A stretch of 64,000 bases of DNA from Candidatus Thorarchaeota archaeon SMTZ1-45 (GCA_001563335.1 LRSL01000086.1:18839-82838); one strand, 5' to 3'; positions 48,214 through 58,045 are shown, counted from the first letter of the stretch. Translations and numbers: made by a program. The notes: generated by a model from the sequence alone, not told the origin.

Positions 48214-48615
48214 TTGACTGAAAACCTGAAGATATCTGAAACCATCCAAGCAAAGCCAGAGGACATTTACAATGCTTGGTTAGATGGCGAGAAGCATAGT
48301 GAGATGACTGGGAGCAAAGCAATAGTGGAACTGAAAGTCAATGGAATGTTTACTGCATGGGATGGATATATTGAAGGGAAAACAATTGAAATGAGCCCCC
48401 ATCAAAGAATTGTACAGAAATGGCGTACAACTGATTTTCCGTCTGACAGTCCCGACTCGAAACTTGAAATCATTTTGAAAAGGGTGGAAAAAGGAACAAG
48501 AATAACTTTGGTCCATTCAGAAATTCCCGAGGGCCAGGCTGATGAATATAGAAAAGGTTGGCAGGAATTCTATTTCGACCCAATGAAAAGATATTTCGAA
48601 ATAAAATCAGATTGA
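48214..48615 (+). CDS. SRPBCC/AHSA1-like protein
   Basis: SETIQAKPEDIYNAWLDGEKHSEMTG...RIVQKWRTTDFP. Confidence 0.85.
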   Translation: MTENLKISETIQAKPEDIYNAWLDGEKHSEMTGSKAIVELKVNGMFTAWDGYIEGKTIEMSPHQRIVQKWRTTDFPSDSPDSKLEIILKRVEKGTRITLVHSEIPEGQADEYRKGWQEFYFDPMKRYFEIKSD

Positions 48616-48790
48616 AAGCCTGGTATTTGCGTTGACTTGCCGTTATTAATACAGAATTTTTCATCAGTCTAAGACTTTGTTTTGGAAGTGACCAGGGTCT
48701 ATACCAGCGAGTGTAGAGAGAATGAATCTTGTCAAGGGTCGTGACAATAATAGAAGTAACCTATCTAACTCCATTTCTTTTTGATTGTCA

Positions 48791-49726
48791 CTATTCATCA
48801 TCTATCGACTCCAATTCCTCTGCTTTTTTGATAGCAGTATCAGCGAGAATGAAAGCAAAGGGAGCAGTGAAGATTGAAACCATTAACAATGCGACACTTA
48901 TACCTGATAACCAAGGTATCTCCCCAGATGCAACTAGGATTAGGAATATACCTAGAGTAGACACTGAAACTACAGCAAATACTGAGAACGCTAAGAAATT
49001 CCCTCTATTTGGGGATCGCATGAGAAACCAGCTGTCGGAGATGAGAAGGAGAACAGAGAGCCCAAGATTGTATTTCCGTGCAATCTTTACCAAATTGTTC
49101 GCTGAACTCGCTGTTAACATCAAAGTGAGTATGAAGACGGTTATTGTCAAGACGGAAATAAATTGATTTTGTCCAAGCGTGAGTAATATAAAAATGAAAC
49201 TGAAAAGCACAAGCATAATTCCAAAACCAAATCCAACCTGCATTTTGAACAGATGTATCTCCTCTTTGGGTGTCATAGTCATGGCGGCAGACAGGACACC
49301 ATATCGATCCACTTGACGCTCCTCTCTGACTTGATCGAGTAGAATCAATGCCTTCTTGCCAAGGGCGGTTATCCTGTACTCACCATTGACAGTTTCTATC
49401 AGACCTACTTCTGCGAGCTCTTTGAGATGATAGTTGAACGTACCACTCTCAAGAGATGGGTCAAGACCCAAGACATGCATTAGTTGTGTATAAGAGGCAC
49501 TACCTCTTTTTGAAATGAGCTGAATGATCTCTCTTCTAGTGGAATTCGAGAGTGCCTTTAACACTCCTTCGTGATATTCTCTTGATGACTTCAATAGTAT
49601 CACGTAGTGTTTTGTTTCGAACTTATTTAAGCCATTTTCACGAAATTTTTCGACAATATCTCTGTCAGTTTGTTGAATAATTTCGACATGTTTTATGATG
49701 TTTTTTAAAATGACAAGGCTGCTCAA
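48791..49726 (-). CDS. Winged-helix (ArsR-like) regulator fused to TM domain
   Basis: LKALSNSTRREIIQLISKRGSASYTQLMHVLGL..YHLKELAEVGLIETVNGEYRIT then four TM segments. Confidence 0.82.
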   Translation of the reverse strand: MSSLVILKNIIKHVEIIQQTDRDIVEKFRENGLNKFETKHYVILLKSSREYHEGVLKALSNSTRREIIQLISKRGSASYTQLMHVLGLDPSLESGTFNYHLKELAEVGLIETVNGEYRITALGKKALILLDQVREERQVDRYGVLSAAMTMTPKEEIHLFKMQVGFGFGIMLVLFSFIFILLTLGQNQFISVLTITVFILTLMLTASSANNLVKIARKYNLGLSVLLLISDSWFLMRSPNRGNFLAFSVFAVVSVSTLGIFLILVASGEIPWLSGISVALLMVSIFTAPFAFILADTAIKKAEELESIDDE

Positions 49727-49793
49727 CAGTGTGATTTTGTTAGGTTTCCCATGTAAATGATCCTACTGCCTTTTTCTTCATATCAATCTGATG

Positions 49794-50270
49794 TTAAATC
49801 TCCTTCTCCATCCAGATATTAAAACCCCATGGGTTTGGAATTGAGCTGGTCTGTGTATATCCTCGATTCTTGTAGAATCTGATTGCCCATGTAGCATTAC
49901 AGTCCGTTACCAGTCGTATTTTCTTCAACCCCATATCTCTTGCTACAGCTTCTATATGAGAAACCAGAGCTGTACCGATTCCTTGTTTCTGATGATTTGG
50001 TAATACATAGACCCAGCGGATTCGACCAGTTTCTGCGGCTTCAACGCTCAATGCAGCTACTGCTATAATGCTTCCCTCATATCTGTGTATATAGAAAGTC
50101 ATATTCTCTAAACTTTCTTCATACTCTTTGAGTGTGATAATTGGTTCTCTGAAATACTGCTTTGGAATTATTCGACCAAACGCATCACGATTGGATGAGT
50201 TGATGACATTGATTATTTCTTGAGCATCCTTCAGTTTCGATTTTTCAATAAGAGATTCTGCATCTTTCAA
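49794..50270 (-). CDS. GNAT acetyltransferase
   Basis: VYVLPNHQKQGIGTALVSHIEAVA, FYKNRGYTQT. Confidence 0.9.
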   Translation of the reverse strand: MKDAESLIEKSKLKDAQEIINVINSSNRDAFGRIIPKQYFREPIITLKEYEESLENMTFYIHRYEGSIIAVAALSVEAAETGRIRWVYVLPNHQKQGIGTALVSHIEAVARDMGLKKIRLVTDCNATWAIRFYKNRGYTQTSSIPNPWGFNIWMEKEI

Positions 50271-50451
50271 ACTACATCATGTATCATTAATGTTAAGGAA
50301 CAATATGAATAATGAGCACTATTCCTAGTTAGCAACCTGAAAGTGTGTTTGATAATCTAGGCTAAGCTAAGTTTCTTCATTATGACTGGAGCGCCTGGTT
50401 GACTAAAACCAGTTTCCAGTTCATTTAGTAGGCTGTCAGGCAGCTTAGTTC

Positions 50452-51207
50452 CTACTGAGAGAGATATTGATCCAAATTGCCTTTCCAATTCTTATGTTCG
50501 TGTTCTGGTAACTCCTGAACTCTGCATAACGGTCTGGCGATGATTTCTCGAATCTCGAAGGACTTGAAGAAATTCATTGTGTATGTTGGTCGAACACATA
50601 GAGCTGTATCGAGCCCCTTGAATGTACCAGCACATGAAATAACATCCTCACCCTCTCTAACTTCTCCAGAGTCCACTGCGATGATTGCTGCCTCAATAGC
50701 AATTTTAGTTCCTGCGCCAAACACCTCGAGTGTCTTATCAATAATCGCCTCAGGTGTAGGGGCGTTCCAGTCTAAGGATCTTGATGGTGGCGCGAAAGGT
50801 CTTGTGCTCTGAACTATCTTGACACCATTACTGATCAAAGTCTCTCGAGTCTCGGAGTATTCAGAACGACTAAGGCCTATTGGTATTCTTCCTTTTGGAC
50901 CCCAGGTCGATGCAGGGTAGTGAGTAACAACAATCAAAACAATATCCAGATCCTTGAAGACATCAAGAACTCTCAAAGCGCTTCGGCCAGTTTCAGAAGC
51001 AACTATTACTTTGGTCAGCCCAAGCGCCTTGCAGCGGTTTCTTGCTGCTAACAATGTCTTTTCAGTATTTATCTCACCACAGTACTGGAAATATAATGTT
51101 GGGCGCTCTACATCACCCATTCGTCTATCATCTCCCTGAAACGTATGGTGCCTTTTGCCTATGAAGATGTGGTCCTTAGAAACAGATATGATAGACAGTA
51201 GTTCCAA
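50452..51207 (-). CDS. Stand-alone pyruvate-kinase C-terminal (alpha/beta)-like domain protein
   Basis: NTEKTLLAARNRCKALGLTKVIVASETGRSALRVLDVFKDLDIVLIVVTHYPASTWGPKGRIP. Confidence 0.75.
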   Translation of the reverse strand: MELLSIISVSKDHIFIGKRHHTFQGDDRRMGDVERPTLYFQYCGEINTEKTLLAARNRCKALGLTKVIVASETGRSALRVLDVFKDLDIVLIVVTHYPASTWGPKGRIPIGLSRSEYSETRETLISNGVKIVQSTRPFAPPSRSLDWNAPTPEAIIDKTLEVFGAGTKIAIEAAIIAVDSGEVREGEDVISCAGTFKGLDTALCVRPTYTMNFFKSFEIREIIARPLCRVQELPEHEHKNWKGNLDQYLSQ

Positions 51208-51228
51208 TACTCTAACACACCGAGAGAA

Positions 51229-51729
51229 GTGAATAATATAGATGATTGCTGTATTATGATATATGTGATAATAATGACTTCAGAAAATCATTCGGAAAAG
51301 GAGTCGATTCTAAGACTTCGTGATAATTGGGAGGAGGCTGTCGCTTTTAGGGTTACAATTATAGATGATGGGAATTGCCGCGCAAATCACAAAGTTGGCC
51401 AAAAGTTTGAATTTAGCTGGAAATCTCCAGAGGGTATTTGCACAGAGAGCCTTGTTGGAATGTATCCCATATTACATTCCATGCGAGTATTTGGTGATAT
51501 GAGGGAATTAGGTAGTTCTGAGCGTAATGTGAGGGTGTATAATTGCCCATCTCGAGAGATCAAATTCAAGATCAAGGCCCTCTACAAATGTAACATATGC
51601 GGAAGTCAGTTACAGGTTAACCAAGATGGAGTTCAATCACTACAACTGCAGTGTACAAAGCCAGAATTTCCCCTACGTGTATGTGAAAGCTGTTATTCCA
51701 ATTATAAAGAGAAGAGAATCGAGTGGTAG
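51229..51729 (+). CDS. TIGR04076-like small protein with C-terminal Cys motifs (probable start 51274)
   Basis: VTIIDDGNCRANHKVGQKFEFSWKSPEGICTESLVGMYPILHSM; CNICGS...CESC. Confidence 0.6.
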   Translation: MNNIDDCCIMIYVIIMTSENHSEKESILRLRDNWEEAVAFRVTIIDDGNCRANHKVGQKFEFSWKSPEGICTESLVGMYPILHSMRVFGDMRELGSSERNVRVYNCPSREIKFKIKALYKCNICGSQLQVNQDGVQSLQLQCTKPEFPLRVCESCYSNYKEKRIEW

Positions 51730-51877
51730 TATCAATAGCAGTATGATTATCTAAAAACAAATAGGGCGTTCAAGAGAACACTACTAAGGCAAAGCCCCTG
51801 TTCTACAAATCCGATCAATCTTACATATTGTAACTATTAGGTTAATCGTGGTATGTTTTTGTCGCACCACATATTTT

Positions 51878-51899
51878 ATAATGAATCTTGATTCATTAT
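51878..51899. promoter_or_regulatory. Perfect palindromic operator upstream of Mrp/NBP35 gene
   Basis: ATAATGAATC-TT-GATTCATTAT, 10-bp perfect arms. Confidence 0.68.
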
Positions 51900-51947
51900 T
51901 TATTGCCGTTGTTGGGATTTCAATCTCAAAATAACATTTGAGAGAAG

Positions 51948-52805
51948 GTGTTCAAGACGTCAAAAGTTGTTTCTAAAGTAAGTGAGATGGTTCCGCCTGA
52001 AGTAAAAGAGAATATGAGAGATGTGAAACACAAAATCGTTGTACTCTCTGGCAAAGGTGGTGTAGGTAAGACCACAGTCGCAACTAACATGGCAATGTTA
52101 TTTGCAAAGAGGGGACTCAAGTCTGGAATCCTCGATGTCGATATATATGGACCAAATGTGCCTAAACTCTTAGGTCTCGAGGGTGAACACCCACACGCAG
52201 AACACCAAAAGCTATTGCCAGTTGAGGGACCACTGGGTCTCAAAGTGATGAGTATGGGTTTTCTTCTTCGAAACAGTGATGATGCTATTGCTTGGAGAGG
52301 TCCATTAGTGGGAAAGGCTATTCAGCAATTCCTAAGTGACGTCAAATGGGGCGAGCTGGATGTGATCGTTGTTGACCTACCACCAGGCACAGGAGATGAG
52401 ATTCTGAGCATTCTCCAGTCAATTCCTGAGATTGATGGTGTCATTATTGTATCAACTCCTCAAGAGGTCGCTGTATTGGATGCACGTCGAGCAATTCGAC
52501 TTGTAGAGAAGATGGGAGTACGGATTCTTGGTATTATAGAGAACATGAGTGAGTTTGTATGTCCACACTGTGGTAAGTCGTACAATCTTTTTGGAGAAGG
52601 TGTGACTCAGAAAGCCGCCAACGAGTTTGGAATTAGGCACCTCGGCTCCTTACCACTAGATCCAAGAATCATCAGCCTCTCTGATAGGGGAACTCCTTTT
52701 GTCGTGGAAGACCCAGAATCCAAAGCTGCCAAAGCATTTGGAGTGGTCGTTGATCAGCTCAGTAAGACAATCGGCATCAAAAAGAATCAGGGTGAGAAAA
52801 AATGA
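51948..52805 (+). CDS. Mrp/NBP35 family P-loop Fe-S carrier ATPase
   Basis: LSGKGGVGKTTVATNMAMLFA, DVDIYGPNVPKLLGL, CPHCGKSYNLFG. Confidence 0.95.
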   Translation: MFKTSKVVSKVSEMVPPEVKENMRDVKHKIVVLSGKGGVGKTTVATNMAMLFAKRGLKSGILDVDIYGPNVPKLLGLEGEHPHAEHQKLLPVEGPLGLKVMSMGFLLRNSDDAIAWRGPLVGKAIQQFLSDVKWGELDVIVVDLPPGTGDEILSILQSIPEIDGVIIVSTPQEVAVLDARRAIRLVEKMGVRILGIIENMSEFVCPHCGKSYNLFGEGVTQKAANEFGIRHLGSLPLDPRIISLSDRGTPFVVEDPESKAAKAFGVVVDQLSKTIGIKKNQGEKK

Positions 52806-53089
52806 GAGGTGGATATGGACGGTCAGGCAGTAGAGGTCGTTGGCCAGGAAATGGTCCATTCCAGGACCTACCACCATGGGAGAGACCTGGTTGGCTCTAT
52901 GGACGTGGATCTTGTTGGTATATGGGATATCGTCCCGGTATTGACTATACAGTTCAGCCATTTTCAGTAGCCAACAATCTTCAATCTTTGCAGAGCCAAA
53001 AAAAACTGCTTGAAGAACAAATCAGAAGTCTTCAGGATAGACTAAAGAATATTGAGAAACATCTGTCAGAGATTCAAAAACAGGAGTAG
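52802..53089 (+). CDS. DUF5320-like small protein
   Basis: Gly/Trp/Pro-rich N-terminus, C-terminal coiled coil; ATGA overlap with Mrp. Confidence 0.75.
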   Translation: MRGGYGRSGSRGRWPGNGPFQDLPPWERPGWLYGRGSCWYMGYRPGIDYTVQPFSVANNLQSLQSQKKLLEEQIRSLQDRLKNIEKHLSEIQKQE

Positions 53090-53136
53090 ATTATCTACAG
53101 GTGTGAATAACGAGTGGTACTAATGGTACCGAAACG

Positions 53137-54147
53137 ATGTGTATAACTATGACATACACATATGGCCCAGTGGCATCATGGCGCTATGGACGCTCTTTGG
53201 GAATTGATGTAACGACTCGTCCAAAGAAGTGCACCTTCAACTGCATCTATTGTCAATTGGGCTCAACGATAGAACATGTAGTTTCACCAGATGATATTCT
53301 AGATAAATTGCCATCTTCTCAGGATATCCTCAAAGAGGTCTATAGTGTTTTAAGACGGTTAGATTTGAACTCCATCGATGCTGTAACATTCTCTGGAGCA
53401 GGAGAACCCACTCTAAACTTGGAAATTGGTGTGTTAGCAGATGCAATAAAAAGAGAGATTCAGAGTTTACCTCTTGTACTTCTGACAAATGCATCACTTC
53501 TCCAAACCCCTGAGGTGAGAAAGAACCTTACTGGATTTGATATTATTTCTGCCAAGATGGATGCAGGTGATGATAGAACCTTCAGACTCATCAATCATCC
53601 AGCACGGGGTATTTTCACATTGGATGACATTATTGATGGCATTAAGAAACTACATAAACAGATGTATGGCACTCTGGCTCTAGAGGTCATGCTTCTAAAA
53701 GGACCACAGGGATTGACGAATGCAGAAGGACAAGCTAGAGGAGCACTCATTGAGAGGATTCTTGAGATCACACCTGATGTTGTACAGATCTACACTCCTT
53801 GGCGTCCCTCTGCAGTTGAGGGCATTCAACCACTCTCAGTCAACATTCTACACGAGTTTGGGCAGGAGCTTGGTGAGTATCTTGGCATGGATAAAATATG
53901 GGTTTATGGTTACCATGATGCCCGAAACAAACCCGTGAGATGGAAAAATCATAATAAAATTGAGAATGAGATCATTGATCTACTCAGACGCAGACCATGC
54001 AGAATTTCGGATGTCATAGTTTCCATGGGAATAAAGACAGCACTCGCGAAACACATCCTAAACAGCCTTCTCAAAAGTGGAGAGGTATCGATACAGAAGA
54101 TAGAGAATGAATCCTTCTACAGAATCGTTAATTATCCAGAGGTTTGA
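53137..54147 (+). CDS. Radical SAM protein with C-terminal winged-helix-like segment
   Basis: RPKKCTFNCIYCQLG, FSGAGEPTLNLE; tail IIDLLRRRPCRISDVIVSMGIKTALAKHILNSLLKSGEV. Confidence 0.9.
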   Translation: MCITMTYTYGPVASWRYGRSLGIDVTTRPKKCTFNCIYCQLGSTIEHVVSPDDILDKLPSSQDILKEVYSVLRRLDLNSIDAVTFSGAGEPTLNLEIGVLADAIKREIQSLPLVLLTNASLLQTPEVRKNLTGFDIISAKMDAGDDRTFRLINHPARGIFTLDDIIDGIKKLHKQMYGTLALEVMLLKGPQGLTNAEGQARGALIERILEITPDVVQIYTPWRPSAVEGIQPLSVNILHEFGQELGEYLGMDKIWVYGYHDARNKPVRWKNHNKIENEIIDLLRRRPCRISDVIVSMGIKTALAKHILNSLLKSGEVSIQKIENESFYRIVNYPEV

Positions 54148-54193
54148 ATAGAGGAATTCAACATTGTCATGAGTCCCTCTCAGAGGAATTGAA

Positions 54194-54276
54194 ATGTAAA
54201 ATGAAAAGGGTGTCCAATACTGTAAGGAATGGAAGATTGCCTTACTCATCCAACATTATCAACCTATACTTTTTGC
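54194..54276 (+). repeat. Dispersed ~80-bp element, diverged copy i
   Basis: atgaaaagggtgtccaatactgtaaggaatggaagattgccttactcatcc... alignable to consensus. Confidence 0.45.
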
Positions 54277-54387
54277 CCATCATAGTAGCATCTAAGATAG
54301 ACTACAAACCGTTTTTCTTGATGAGCTTTAATGAAGCACATTCATAATGTGTTGTAATAATACAGATTGTTATGGTCATGTGAAACT

Positions 54388-54897
54388 TTACTTGGTAGAT
54401 AGTTTTTCTAAATCTTCGAGAATGGCCTCAAGATCTTCTTCATGCTCAACTTCATCTGCAAGAATCTCTAGAACCATCTTATGAGTGATTGGATCTTTTC
54501 CCTCAGTCATCTCGACCAATTTGTTATATACTACTATGGCACATTGTTCCCCCTTGATGTTCTGGACTAATAACGCACGAACCGATGGATCTGATGGCGT
54601 TTCATATCCACAGTTTGTTTCTTTATACCAATCCTCCGGTTTAATCAAAGGAGTTCCACCCAACTGAATCATTCTCTCTACCAGCATCCCAGCATGTCGA
54701 AGCTCATCACCAGCATGTTCCATTAGTTCTGCCTCTAAGAGACCTCTCATTGGTCCGACAACTATCTGCGCTCCAATCCAATATTGATAATATGCCAACC
54801 ATTCATCTGCAAATGCTTTATTGAGTAGCTTTAGTAGTTCATCGACATCAAGTTTGGCTTTGACTATTTCCGTTCCTTTACTTCCCATTATGATCAC
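54388..54897 (-). CDS. Ferritin-like (Dps/bacterioferritin-type) protein
   Basis: AFADEWLAYYQYWIGAQ, ELMEHAGDELRHAGMLVERMIQLGG, DEVEHEEDLE. Confidence 0.9.
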   Translation of the reverse strand: MIIMGSKGTEIVKAKLDVDELLKLLNKAFADEWLAYYQYWIGAQIVVGPMRGLLEAELMEHAGDELRHAGMLVERMIQLGGTPLIKPEDWYKETNCGYETPSDPSVRALLVQNIKGEQCAIVVYNKLVEMTEGKDPITHKMVLEILADEVEHEEDLEAILEDLEKLSTK

Positions 54898-54937
54898 CCT
54901 GTATTATGAATTCGGAGCATGTTCAACTATGAGAAAT

Positions 54938-54951
54938 TGAATCATGATTCG
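54938..54951. promoter_or_regulatory. Operator-like palindrome upstream of ferritin-like gene
   Basis: TGAATCATGATTCG, 13/14 match to TGAATCNNGATTCA. Confidence 0.5.
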
Positions 54952-55036
54952 CTTCATAACGTTGAGTCGTGGGTAATATTAGACTTTCGCTTTAGAATGG
55001 CAGAATTTCTATCCCCTGCGTGCAATGTTTACTACT

Positions 55037-55120
55037 ATGTTGAAAGGGATGTTCAATACTACCGAGAGAAGATTAGTTCCCTGATTACCTGACTTTCTCG
55101 TAAACCTGCACCTTTCTCTT
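55037..55120 (+). repeat. Dispersed ~80-bp element, diverged copy j
   Basis: gttgaaagggatgttcaatactaccgagagaagattagttccctg... Confidence 0.35.
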
Positions 55121-55198
55121 TCTGAAGACAGAGCAAGCTGTATTGATTATTTAAGATGATAGAAAACGCAAGAGGTGTTACTGAGGGGATATTGCTCA

Positions 55199-55702
55199 TT
55201 AATCATGATCATTTTCAAAACGATCATCAGCTTTGAATGAGTGGTCTTTTCTAATTGGGGACATTCCAAGCCAGCCTGATGTTGCTAGAGGTCTATTATC
55301 AAACTCTGGAACAAAGGGTTTGATATCAAGTAGTGGTGTTTCATCAAGCATGTCAACTCCTTTAATATATAGACGTGTTCCCTCAATGCTGACTAGTTTT
55401 ACAATAGAAATTCCAATAGGATTGGGGCGTGATGGGGCTCTTATGGCAAATATGCCATGCGAGTCGGTATCAAGGTATGGTTTCATTTGCATCTTGGGGG
55501 CTTTAGCCTTATGAAACCAATACAGGAGAATGATGTGTGAAAACCCATCCAGAGACTTGAGACCATCACGGAATTCTTCGAATACCTCAACATACCCGAG
55601 AGCATCAGACTTGCTCGATTGAATTGGAGTGGCTTTGCTCGATTTGAAAGGAGTTCTGATAGTTCCGATGGATTGTATCTTGAACTCTTGTGGTTTACTC
55701 AT
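55199..55702 (-). CDS. tRNA (t6A37) N6-methyltransferase TrmO family
   Basis: SIGTIRTPF, FSHIILLYWFHKA, FAIRAPSRPNPIGISIVKL, LLDIKPFVPEFD. Confidence 0.92.
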   Translation of the reverse strand: MSKPQEFKIQSIGTIRTPFKSSKATPIQSSKSDALGYVEVFEEFRDGLKSLDGFSHIILLYWFHKAKAPKMQMKPYLDTDSHGIFAIRAPSRPNPIGISIVKLVSIEGTRLYIKGVDMLDETPLLDIKPFVPEFDNRPLATSGWLGMSPIRKDHSFKADDRFENDHD

Positions 55703-55853
55703 GGTAGATTGAATAACTACATTATCAGATATCTGTTATTGGAGATACTCACCGTTACAACTAAACTACTGGAACTACTCAAACAGGAAGCTAAGCAACT
55801 GGATTAAACATAACGTTAGTATTGACTTGTTCTCGTTTGTAAGTAATTTATCA

Positions 55854-55930
55854 AAATGAAAAGTGTACTCAACAACGTCAGAAAGGGAAAGTTCCCTGTT
55901 CACTCGACCCCGTCAGCCTCTACTTCAAAC
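55854..55930 (+). repeat. Dispersed ~80-bp structured element, copy g
   Basis: aaaatgaaaagtgtactcaacaacgtcagaaagggaaagttccctgttcactcgaccccgtcagcctctacttc. Confidence 0.85.
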
Positions 55931-55951
55931 ATTGTATGAAGAATATGTAAA

Positions 55952-56785
55952 TTACGAGTTGTCAGAATCAACATCCCTATCGAAGGGATGCGAGCGAGCT
56001 AAAATACGTTCAAAATGTCTACGACTATCTTCTACTACTGAACTTGAGGTTTCAAGTGTAAAAAGCCCGAACTCTCCTGCAGGTGTGAATAGGCTAGTTA
56101 TTGCTATATTATCATCAAGAAGTGCTCCATCTCGTATGAGTTCTGGCTCAAGCTCATCTATGGTCACGTAACGTACTGAGATTCCAGCCTCGCTCTGCTC
56201 TCTGATTGTATTGGTAAGTGGGAATTCATCTCTCAGAAAATCCTTGTCTTTTAAAATGAAGATTCGGATAATCTTTAGTCCCTTCCTAGCTGTTCTAAGA
56301 TTAGTTTCCTGCCAGAGATGATGATCACCAGTTGACCATTTGTACGGATCCATGACAATATCTGTAGCGAGAACAGTCTTCTGAACAGTGTCAAATATCT
56401 GTCCTGCTCTCACATAGGCCTCTTCGCGTGGAATACTGATTCGACCTCTCCTGAGATCCTTAATCATCTCTCCGAACTTAAGTAGTCCTCGTTGTGCTTC
56501 TTGAATGTGAAGTGGACTTCCGTTTCTCATAATAAGGTCATATTCAGCGACCACCTCTCTTAGAGGCTTATGCGTGGCACTGACCTCAGAGATTGATAGT
56601 GTGTCAGCGATGACTTTTGTTGAGTGTGAAAGCTGAATTTGTGTTTCTATTGTCAGCGCAACTAGCTCAATTACCAATGCTACCAAAACGGAGGAGAGAA
56701 CATCTGTGGTGGCTAACCAAACGACGAAGCTCGCAATAATGGCTATCATGAGTCCCAATAGTTTCTCTGGAATTCGGATGCTCAT
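55952..56785 (-). CDS. Membrane-anchored protein, unknown C-terminal domain
   Basis: Two N-terminal TM helices, soluble 200-aa domain. Confidence 0.7.
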   Translation of the reverse strand: MSIRIPEKLLGLMIAIIASFVVWLATTDVLSSVLVALVIELVALTIETQIQLSHSTKVIADTLSISEVSATHKPLREVVAEYDLIMRNGSPLHIQEAQRGLLKFGEMIKDLRRGRISIPREEAYVRAGQIFDTVQKTVLATDIVMDPYKWSTGDHHLWQETNLRTARKGLKIIRIFILKDKDFLRDEFPLTNTIREQSEAGISVRYVTIDELEPELIRDGALLDDNIAITSLFTPAGEFGLFTLETSSSVVEDSRRHFERILARSHPFDRDVDSDNS

Positions 56786-56888
56786 TGTAAATCAACTCAC
56801 TCTTTGACCCCTGATGATAATTAGATATGGGTTGGATTTGTGTCTACTTGTGGATAAATTCGATTCTAAATAGCAAATGCACAAAAAC

Positions 56889-56966
56889 ACAAGAAAAAAG
56901 GTGCTCAATAGTGTCAGAAGAGGAGAGTTCCCTGTTCACCCGACCCCGTCGGTTTCTGCCCTTACC
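56889..56966 (+). repeat. Dispersed ~80-bp structured element, copy e
   Basis: acaagaaaaaaggtgctcaatagtgtcagaagaggagagttccctgttcacccgaccccgtcggtttctgcccttac. Confidence 0.85.
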
Positions 56967-56993
56967 AGTTTAGAACTGATAAAGCTCGACTTT

Positions 56994-57563
56994 TTAGGAC
57001 GCATTACAAATCTTGTTAGCTAGTTCACGAACCTCGGCAACTAGTCTAGTATTCTTTTCGGCATCCCCTATGTCATTTGCAGTTCCATGAACAATCCCCA
57101 AAGTTTCCCCTTTCATATAGCGTATAAGATGTTTGATAGAATTTATCGCATGTTGAACTCCGGATTCTTTAACATTAGTATCTCCGTAAACAAAGAGAAC
57201 AGCAAATCGTTTTCCATCTAACTTGTGACCGCCTTTAACATGCAATGCTACTAATCTGTCAATGAATAATTTCAGTTGACCAGAATAATTGAACCAGTAT
57301 ATTGGTGATGCAAAAATGATGGTGTCAGCTTCGATAATTTTCGGGTAAATCTCATTCATATCATCGTCATCTTGAACGCATCTTAGAGGAAAACCTTCGT
57401 AGCACCAGAAACAACCTCGGCAGTGTTTAATGTTGAGTTCATGAAGATGAAGAATTCTTGATTCCATCCCTTTCTTTTCTAGTATATCATTCATCTGGTT
57501 AATTAAGTAACGAGTATTGCCCTTTCTTCTTGCGCTACCGTTCAGAATCAGAATTTTACTCAT
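56994..57563 (-). CDS. Flavodoxin-like/NADPH-dependent FMN reductase (iron-sulfur flavoprotein type)
   Basis: ILNGSARRKGNTRYLI, CRGCFWCYEGFPLRC, IIFASPIYWFNYSGQLKLFIDR. Confidence 0.92.
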   Translation of the reverse strand: MSKILILNGSARRKGNTRYLINQMNDILEKKGMESRILHLHELNIKHCRGCFWCYEGFPLRCVQDDDDMNEIYPKIIEADTIIFASPIYWFNYSGQLKLFIDRLVALHVKGGHKLDGKRFAVLFVYGDTNVKESGVQHAINSIKHLIRYMKGETLGIVHGTANDIGDAEKNTRLVAEVRELANKICNAS

Positions 57564-57618
57564 GATAAGACCAGGTTGATTGGTAAGTAATAAGCATGTA
57601 GTTCAACGAAAACGATGT

Positions 57619-57698
57619 AGAAGAGAAAGAGTGGATCAACAGGTTAGGAAGGGGATAGTTCCCTGTTCATCCCCACTCAATTAGCCTCTACTTCTTAG
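57619..57698 (+). repeat. Dispersed ~80-bp structured element, copy f
   Basis: agaagagaaagagtggatcaacaggttaggaaggggatagttccctgttcatccccactcaattagcctctacttcttaga. Confidence 0.8.
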
Positions 57699-57766
57699 AA
57701 CAATGAATTAGGCGATTTTCAACCAAGTTTTGGTATGGGTACTTGAAACTGCATCAAGCATAAGGT

Positions 57767-57790
57767 TAGTACTGTCTTAAGACAGTACTA
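57767..57790. repeat. 24-bp perfect palindrome
   Basis: TAGTACTGTCTTAAGACAGTACTA. Confidence 0.95.
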
Positions 57791-57821
57791 GATAATCAGG
57801 AATAGAGAAGGAAAAAGATGC

Positions 57822-57896
57822 AATATAGAGAAGGTGCTCAATAATGCAATATGCGTAATCCTCCAAATACCCTACAACCAACCTCTACTTCTCACT
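57822..57896 (+). repeat. Dispersed ~80-bp element, diverged copy h
   Basis: tatagagaaggtgctcaataatgc...accaacctctacttctcactac; both ends conserved, centre lost. Confidence 0.5.
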
Positions 57897-58045
57897 ACAT
57901 GGGCGCCATAGCTTTTTCTCAGTCCAAACATCAAAGCTCAAGTGACTCGGGACCCTGTTGCTCAATGCATATCCAAAATCTAATGTGGGACAGAGGCATC
58001 TGATTGTGGTAAATGAGTAGATACACGCTCCAGTGAGGAATTAAT

